This document shows, one piece after another, positions 52,039 through 57,040 of a stretch of DNA of 57,040 nucleotides; positions within the stretch are counted from its first letter, which is position 1, and each line of letters opens with the position of its first letter. The position numbers and the translations under genes are program-made. The notes beneath the pieces are model-generated. The model was not told the origin of the DNA, did not search any database, and saw nothing but the letters and a program-made list of their open reading frames with translations. Origin of the DNA: an uncultured Acidobacteriaceae bacterium (GTDB lineage: Bacteria; Acidobacteriota; Terriglobia; Terriglobales; Acidobacteriaceae); contig CAINJJ010000027.1 in NCBI GenBank assembly GCA_903849645.1, forward strand, positions 1-57,040, given 5' to 3'.

Positions 52039-52908
52039 ATGGACGCCGTTGCCTGCGCCCTCCTCCCTGCCCGATGCACCCTCTGCGGCTCCCCTCTGCC
52101 GCATATCACTTCCGCGCCAATTTGCGCTGTATGCTGGACGGAGTTTCCCGCCCATACGGACTCTTCCTGCGCCCGCTGCGGCGACCGGCTGGACGCCCCC
52201 GCGGCTGTGGGTGGAGGACTCTGCCGCGCCTGCCGCATGGCGCCGCCGCCCTTTGTGCGCGCTGTCTCCCATGGGCTCTACCAGGACAACATGCGCGCCG
52301 CCATCCAGGCGCTGAAGTATGACCGGATGCATCCGGCGGCACGCCCGTTGGGCCGGATGCTGGCCCACGCTATCAGCGGACTGGCCGCCGAGGCGCCGGC
52401 CGAAATGCTGGTTGTTCCCGTGCCCCTGCATCGCACAAAATATGCCGAGCGCGGATTCAACCAGGCTCGCTCGCTTGCTGTGTACGCGCTCGCCAGCCTG
52501 AAGAAGACGCACCCGGAGTGGCGGCTTGGCCTGGCGTCGTCCACGCTGATGCGCCTGCGCCCGACCGAGAGCCAGGCGGGGCTGACTCCGCGGCAGCGCC
52601 GCATGAACGTACGCGGGGCGTTTTCGGTGAGCGATGCGGCGGCGGTCACGCTGAAGCACGTATTGGTGATCGACGACATTCTTACCACCGGGTCAACAGC
52701 GCGGGCCGCGGCTCAGGCGCTGCGAGAGGCCGGAGCCGCCTCGGTCTGGGTGGCTACGCTGGCGCGCGCCCGGCAACTGCACGACCGCCGCGGATCTCTT
52801 GCGCGGTTCATGGAGGACGAGGACGTTTACGGCTTGCCGGGCCTGGCGGCGACTTCAATTCTGGTAAAGGAAAGCATTCATTCATCGCACGACCAACCAT
52901 CTTTTTGA
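52039..52908 (+). CDS. comF: ComF family phosphoribosyltransferase-like protein
   Basis: About 289 residues. The N terminus has a zinc-finger region with CTLCG, CAVCW, CARCG and CRAC pairs. The phosphoribosyltransferase-like core includes VVPVPLHRTKYAERGFNQAR and the PRPP loop VIDDILTTGSTARAAA. ComF acts in DNA uptake and transformation in some bacteria; other members have unknown jobs. The start is uncertain: ATG 52039, or the GTGs at 52015 or 52024. A TATACT lies at 51892-51897. It begins a tight block with the HNH and permease genes. Confidence 0.85.
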   Translation: MDAVACALLPARCTLCGSPLPHITSAPICAVCWTEFPAHTDSSCARCGDRLDAPAAVGGGLCRACRMAPPPFVRAVSHGLYQDNMRAAIQALKYDRMHPAARPLGRMLAHAISGLAAEAPAEMLVVPVPLHRTKYAERGFNQARSLAVYALASLKKTHPEWRLGLASSTLMRLRPTESQAGLTPRQRRMNVRGAFSVSDAAAVTLKHVLVIDDILTTGSTARAAAQALREAGAASVWVATLARARQLHDRRGSLARFMEDEDVYGLPGLAATSILVKESIHSSHDQPSF

Positions 52909-52922
52909 CGAGGGGATAAAGG

Positions 52923-53549
52923 ATGTCGCTGGGAAAAGCAATGATTCATGCACGCAAGCAAAAGTCGATCGCCCGGGCGGCCGCATTCGCGGGCGAACAC
53001 GCCTCCGGGCAGCAGGCCGTTCCTACTACCCACATCCTGCAGATGCCGGTGCTGGTGCTGAACGCCTCCTATGAGCCGATCAACATCTGCGGCGCGCGGC
53101 GGGCGCTGGTGCTGGTGCTCAAGGGCATTGCGCGCACCGAGGAGGAGCACGGACTCATGCTTCATGCGCAGCGCAACCGCGTCGCCATGCCTTCGGTGAT
53201 CCGGCTGCTGGAGTATCGCCGCATTCCGCACCAGACCCGCGCCCTCTCGCGCAAGAACATCCTGCTGCGCGACCGCAACACCTGCCAGTACTGCGGGGTG
53301 GTGCTGCCCTCGGGCGACCTCACGCTGGACCACGTGATTCCGCGCTCGCGCGGCGGCAACTCGACCTGGGAGAACCTGGTAGCCTGCTGCCACGGCTGCA
53401 ACCGGCGCAAGGGCAACCGCATGATTCACGAGATCGACGATATGGCGCTCATGCGCGATCCGCGCCCGTTTTCACTGCACACCAGCCGCCAGATCATGCG
53501 CATGCTGGGCCGCGGCGACGACCGCTGGCGGAAGTATCTGTTCTACTAG
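52923..53549 (+). CDS. HNH endonuclease
   Basis: 208 residues. A central segment [20 protein letters not shown] is typical of a widespread bacterial HNH group. The HNH domain has CQYCG, the Asp-His of [13 protein letters not shown], the Asn of [12 protein letters not shown] and the basic RRKGNR, with two CxxC pairs holding zinc. The cellular role of this group is unknown. It follows comF by 14 bp and precedes the permease by 7 bp, so it is likely in the same transcript. Confidence 0.9.
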   Translation: MSLGKAMIHARKQKSIARAAAFAGEHASGQQAVPTTHILQMPVLVLNASYEPINICGARRALVLVLKGIARTEEEHGLMLHAQRNRVAMPSVIRLLEYRRIPHQTRALSRKNILLRDRNTCQYCGVVLPSGDLTLDHVIPRSRGGNSTWENLVACCHGCNRRKGNRMIHEIDDMALMRDPRPFSLHTSRQIMRMLGRGDDRWRKYLFY

Positions 53550-53556
53550 AGGCTCC

Positions 53557-54921
53557 ATGCCTCCCCAAGAGCCTCCAAGTTCTCATTCAACCGAGGTGCG
53601 CACACCCCTCGCGCGCATTCTCGGCCTCGGCTTCGGGGTCGCGGTCATCTTCGGCGGCACGGTCGGAGTCGGCATCCTGCGGCTCCCCGGCGTCATCGCC
53701 GGTCAACTGGGCAGCTTCTGGCTCATCCTGCTGGTGTGGGTGGTGGGCGCGCTCTACGCGCTGCTGGGCGCCATCTCACTGGCGGAGCTGGGCACGGCAA
53801 TGCCGCAGGCCGGCGGCTTCTACATCTACTCAAAGCGCGCCTTCGGGCCGGCCGCGGGGTTTGCCGTGGGCTGGGCCGACTGGCTCAACAACTGCGCCGT
53901 GGTGGCCTATGGCGCGGTTGCCGCATCGGAGTACATTGCGGTGCTGGTGCCTGCTCTCGCCGCACGGCAGCAGCTTGTGGCCCTGGCGCTGCTGTTTCTG
54001 TTCTGCATGCTGCATCTGGCCGGGCTGCGCCTGAGCAGCCGGATTCAGGAGCTGACCAGCTCAGTCACAGCGATCACGTTTCTGCTGCTGGCCGTGGCCT
54101 GCCTGCTGCATCCCGCTCCGGCCATTGCCGCGACGGTGTCCCACGGGTTGCGCGGCGGAGGGCTGGTGGGCCTGCTGGTTCCTGTGGTGGCGGCGCTGCG
54201 GGCCATCGTCGTCACCTACGACGGCTGGTATGAGGCCATCTACTTTACTGAAGAGGACACCAACGCAGCCAGTCATCTGCCCCGCGCCATGATTGGCGGC
54301 GTACTCATCGTGCTGGGCCTCTACCTGCTGATGAACCTGGCTTTTCTGCATGTGCTTTCCATTCCCGCTCTATCGGCCTCCACCCTGCCGGCCGCGGACG
54401 CCGCGCGCATTGTGTTTCCGGCATGGGGAGGGCGGTTTGTCACGGTGCTTTCGCTGCTTACGCTGCTCAGCTTGATCAACGCCGTGCTGCTGGGCGCGCC
54501 GCGCATTCTGCTGGCCATTGGCCGCGACGGCCTGTTCACCGCCAGCGCGGCGCGCGTGGGAGCGGGCGGGACGCCGGTGATGGCCATGGCGCTTTCCGCC
54601 GCCATGGCGGGGCTGCTGGTGGCCAGCGGCAAGTTTGAAGACATCATCGCCATCGCGGCCATCCTGGTGGCGGCGATGTATGCCGTGAATTACACCGCGG
54701 TGATTGTGCTGCGGGTGCGCGAGCCAAAGATGGCGCGGCCCTTTCGCGCCTGGGGCTACCCGGTGTCCACGCTGCTGGTGCTGGCAGGCTCACTCGTTTT
54801 TCTGGTGGCGGCGGTGCACGACGACCCGGTCAGCGCATGGCGGGCAGCGGCTCTGCTGGGCGCGGCCATTCCGGTCTTTGCCTGGATGCGCTGGCGTCAG
54901 CGGCGGCTTTTGCAGGCCTGA
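53557..54921 (+). CDS. APC-family amino acid permease
   Basis: 454 residues with about 12 hydrophobic helices. TM1 has VAVIFGGTVGVGILRLPG, a variant of the APC G-x-G-x-G pattern, and TM3-type wording AELGTAMPQAGGFYIYSKRA is typical. The substrate is not predicted. It follows the HNH gene by 7 bp and precedes the dimethylargininase gene, which suggests transport of an arginine-related compound (inference). The short N-terminal tail is Pro/Ser-rich. Confidence 0.88.
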   Translation: MPPQEPPSSHSTEVRTPLARILGLGFGVAVIFGGTVGVGILRLPGVIAGQLGSFWLILLVWVVGALYALLGAISLAELGTAMPQAGGFYIYSKRAFGPAAGFAVGWADWLNNCAVVAYGAVAASEYIAVLVPALAARQQLVALALLFLFCMLHLAGLRLSSRIQELTSSVTAITFLLLAVACLLHPAPAIAATVSHGLRGGGLVGLLVPVVAALRAIVVTYDGWYEAIYFTEEDTNAASHLPRAMIGGVLIVLGLYLLMNLAFLHVLSIPALSASTLPAADAARIVFPAWGGRFVTVLSLLTLLSLINAVLLGAPRILLAIGRDGLFTASAARVGAGGTPVMAMALSAAMAGLLVASGKFEDIIAIAAILVAAMYAVNYTAVIVLRVREPKMARPFRAWGYPVSTLLVLAGSLVFLVAAVHDDPVSAWRAAALLGAAIPVFAWMRWRQRRLLQA

Positions 54922-54978
54922 CGCGGGCCGTCGATGTGTACTGCGAGAATAGGATCAATCCAGTGGAGGACTTCTCTT

Positions 54979-55749
54979 TTGTTCAAGAACGCGATCGTCC
55001 GCATTCCGGGGAGCAACTTTGACGCCGGGCTCACCACCGTATCGCTGGGAGCGCCGCAGTTTGACCAGGTGCTCCAGCAGCACGCCCGCTATTGCGCGGC
55101 GCTGGAAGAGTGCGGCCTTGCGCTCACCACGCTGGAGGCGGATCTGCGCTTTCCCGACTCGACCTTTGTGGAGGACACCGCGGTGATTACTGCTGAGGGC
55201 GCCATCCTGACCAATCCGGGAGCGGCGAGCCGCGCCGGCGAGGTGGAGGCAATCCGCCCGGCGATTCATGCATTCTTCCCCTGGACGCTGGCCATCAAGG
55301 CCCCCGGTACGCTGGACGGCGGCGACATCTGCGAGGCCGGAGACCACTTCTTCATCGGGCTCTCGCACCGCACCAATGAAGAGGGCGCCCGCCAGTTGGC
55401 CGCGCATCTGGCGGGGATGGGCTATACCTCTTCAATCATCGACGTGCGCCCCATGACATCGATTCTGCATCTCAAGAGCGGGATCTCGTACATCGGCGAC
55501 AACGCGCTGGTGGTGATGGAAGAGATGGCGGCCTGCGAGCAGTTCCGCGGCCTGGACTTGATTCATGTATCGGAGGCGGAGAGTTATGGGGCCAACTGTG
55601 TGCGCGTGAACGACCGCGTCCTGGTGGCCGCGGGCTTTCCTGAACTTACCGGGGAGTTACGCGCCCGGGGGTTTGAGCCGCTGGTGCTGGATATGTCGGA
55701 GTTTCAAAAGATGGACGGGGGACTTAGCTGTCTTTCCCTGCGCTTTTGA
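54979..55749 (+). CDS. ddaH: dimethylarginine dimethylaminohydrolase family protein
   Basis: 256 residues from the TTG at 54979, which has GGAGG nine nt upstream; this gives a start FKNAIVRIPGSNF like other DDAH proteins. The pentein catalytic layout is visible: DSTFVEDTAVI with its acidic residues, TLDGGDICEAGDHFF, the His in SILHLKSGISYIG, and the nucleophile Cys in SYGANCVRVNDRVLV. DDAH cleaves methylated arginine into citrulline and methylamine. An upstream GTG/ATG extends to 54934 but lacks homology. It lies 57 bp after the permease gene. Confidence 0.88.
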   Translation: MFKNAIVRIPGSNFDAGLTTVSLGAPQFDQVLQQHARYCAALEECGLALTTLEADLRFPDSTFVEDTAVITAEGAILTNPGAASRAGEVEAIRPAIHAFFPWTLAIKAPGTLDGGDICEAGDHFFIGLSHRTNEEGARQLAAHLAGMGYTSSIIDVRPMTSILHLKSGISYIGDNALVVMEEMAACEQFRGLDLIHVSEAESYGANCVRVNDRVLVAAGFPELTGELRARGFEPLVLDMSEFQKMDGGLSCLSLRF

Positions 55750-55774
55750 AGTTAGGGCTTGAGAACTGAATGAG

Positions 55775-56740
55775 TCAGAGGCGTGCCGCCTTCATGGGCC
55801 GGAAGAGCCATAGATTGAGCAGCACAAACAGCACGCCGCCCACGGTGAACTTGAGCCAGACGGGGGCCTGCGAAGGGGAGAAGAAGCCTTCCAGGGTGCC
55901 TGCAATGACAAGCAGCGGAATGATGCCGGAGACGAGCTGCGTTGCCTCGATGCCTCCGCGCGAGACCGATTCCCGCCAGGGCAGAGCGCCGGGAAAGAGC
56001 ATGGCATGTCCGAGGCGAAATCCGGCTCCCCCGGCGATGATGATGGAAGGCAGCTCCAGCGACCCGTGCGCGGCCACAAAGCTCCATAACTGCAGCGACA
56101 TCGCGTAGTGGTGACAGGCCGCGCCGATCACGCCCAGCATCATGCCGTTGACGAAGAGATTCCAGAAGGTTCCCAGCCCGAAGACGATGCCGCCGGCAAA
56201 AGTGATAAAGCTGACCGTGAGGTTGTTGGTCATGATGGCGCTGGATTCCATCGGAGCTACGCTCACAATCGAGTGGGTCCACATCTCGTGGCGCTCCATG
56301 GTGGCGATCATCTCCGGGCCCACAAAGTGGCGCATGAACTCGGGCCGCGCGCTGGTAAGCGCCGCGCCCAAGAGGCCCCACGCGACCGTGACCAGGAGCG
56401 ATGCCGCGACATAGCCGAACTGGCGCTGGAAGATGGCCGGGTAGTCGTCGCGCAGGAAGCGGAAGACAGTCATCAGATTCGTCTTGCGGCCAGAGTAGAT
56501 GATATGGTGGGCGCGAGCCAGCAATTGATTGACATGGAGCGCATAGGTGCGGGCGGTCGTGTCCTGGCGCAGCACCGAGAGGTCGGCCGCTACCTGGCGG
56601 TAGAGCAGGGCCATCTCCTGGAGTTCGGCGCGGGAGAGCTGCCCGAGACCGCTGGCGTCGGATTGGGCCAGCAGAGACGCGAGCCGGTCCCAATGGGGCC
56701 GCCGCTTGTGAATCCACTGGTTGGAGAGGACGTGAGCCAT
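55775..56740 (-). CDS. DUF95/SpoIIM-like membrane protein
   Basis: 321 residues from the ATG at 56740. The N-terminal cytoplasmic stretch has IHKRRPHWDRLASLLAQ, and a helical region follows (LSRAELQEMALLYRQVAADL). About six hydrophobic helices follow, with the DUF95 wording NNLTVSFITFAGGIVFGLGT and HGSLELPSIIIAGGAGFRLG. It resembles SpoIIM, but outside sporulators the role is unknown. The start codon overlaps that of the divergent RDD gene by two bases. Upstream in-frame starts exist at 56767 and 56827 but would run inside the RDD gene. Confidence 0.85.
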   Translation of the reverse strand: MAHVLSNQWIHKRRPHWDRLASLLAQSDASGLGQLSRAELQEMALLYRQVAADLSVLRQDTTARTYALHVNQLLARAHHIIYSGRKTNLMTVFRFLRDDYPAIFQRQFGYVAASLLVTVAWGLLGAALTSARPEFMRHFVGPEMIATMERHEMWTHSIVSVAPMESSAIMTNNLTVSFITFAGGIVFGLGTFWNLFVNGMMLGVIGAACHHYAMSLQLWSFVAAHGSLELPSIIIAGGAGFRLGHAMLFPGALPWRESVSRGGIEATQLVSGIIPLLVIAGTLEGFFSPSQAPVWLKFTVGGVLFVLLNLWLFRPMKAARL

Positions 56741-57040
56741 GGACCTGAATTCAGACCAGCTTAGCATCGACACACCCGAACTGGTTTCGATCGAAATGCC
56801 GCTGGCGGGCATCGGCAGCCGCTTCATTGCGATTCTGATCGATTACCTGATCTGGTTTGCCTGCCTGCTGGTGCTGAGCGTGATCTCTTCCGTGGTGCTG
56901 CCGGGCATTCAGGCCTTCTCCAAAATCTCGGAGCAGTGGGCGGTGGCGATCTTCATCTTCATCGTCTTCTTGTTCAACTGGGGCTATTTTACGTTGTTTG
57001 AGGCCTTCTGGAACGGTCGTACGCCGGGCAAGCGGGTGGC
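56739..57040 (+). CDS. RDD-family membrane protein (3' end outside window)
   Basis: About 100 residues are visible. The start MDLNSDQLSIDTPELVSIEM leads to the RDD motif region LAGIGSRFIAILIDYLIW, a hydrophobic helix, and a second helix near VAIFIFIVFLFNWGYF. The last visible codons read TPGKRV, the conserved RDD loop. An in-frame TGA at 56733 fixes the ATG at 56739. RDD proteins are membrane proteins of unknown transport or regulatory role, often clustered with DUF95, MoxR and DUF58 genes, which may lie beyond the window. Confidence 0.85.
   Translation, partial: MDLNSDQLSIDTPELVSIEMPLAGIGSRFIAILIDYLIWFACLLVLSVISSVVLPGIQAFSKISEQWAVAIFIFIVFLFNWGYFTLFEAFWNGRTPGKRV

Overview
The window is a GC-rich, diderm chromosomal segment that looks like Acidobacteriota (probably Terriglobia). 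Supporting signs are an LptA/LptB export system, a GloVer-repeat secreted protein, a wHTH-TM-TPR membrane regulator, a CRTAC1 (ASPIC/UnbV) protein, a multihaem lipoprotein, and palindromic repeats and G-rich simple-sequence islands between genes. No rRNA, tRNA, CRISPR array, prophage or intact insertion sequence was seen. Most genes are housekeeping. The accessory material is a secreted metalloprotease-like giant, an orphan His-Me finger nuclease, a VapBC-like pair and dispersed repeats. The taxon is an inference from gene content, not from a marker-gene search.

Layout. 1-8.9 kb (+): an lptA-lptB-rpoN-hpf-[PAS-GGDEF-EAL]-rapZ run. This follows the classical rpoN locus, but a cyclic-di-GMP protein sits where ptsN stands in Enterobacteria. 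9-16 kb: a 1,764-residue exported protein with a HExxH site (-), divergent from a wHTH-TM-TPR protein (+). 16-17.7 kb (-): a YeiH-family transporter, a 40-residue membrane peptide and a long leader with a hairpin. 17.7-21.2 kb (-): dapB, lysC and asd (aspartate family). 21.3-24.4 kb (-): pyrR-pyrB-pyrC, with two palindromic repeats inside the operon. 24.6-30.2 kb (-): a zinc-ribbon membrane protein, a small CxxC protein, cmk, an AlkZ-related protein with a disordered basic tail, and mutL. 30.3-33.9 kb: a nonahaem lipoprotein flanked by G-rich repeats, a DUF481 outer-membrane protein and the nuclease. 34-38.6 kb: adenosine deaminase, VapBC-like pair, APC permease, a tiny lysine-rich protein and an omega-like protein. 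38.6-43.7 kb: cold-shock protein, three-repeat exported protein, butyrate kinase, orphan LytTR regulator and a ferredoxin reductase-like protein. 43.9-51 kb: an EfpL/YeiP-type factor, protoporphyrinogen oxidase, a radical SAM/SPASM protein, a tandem UspA protein and a CRTAC1 protein. 51-57 kb: CsbD, DUF3185, ComF, HNH, APC permease, dimethylargininase, then a DUF95 protein head-to-head with an RDD protein that runs off the window.

How the genes may work together. The first block links LPS transport, sigma-54, ribosome hibernation, c-di-GMP and RapZ. The hem/radical SAM/usp block shares a GTGA-N6-TCAC palindrome upstream of each of its three genes, which suggests one Crp/Fnr-type regulator. 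The most promising leads are that shared operator, the c-di-GMP protein in the rpoN locus, the YeiH leader with its embedded membrane peptide, and the divergent metalloprotease/TPR-regulator pair. All start positions were chosen by eye from ribosome-binding sites and family alignment, without database searches.
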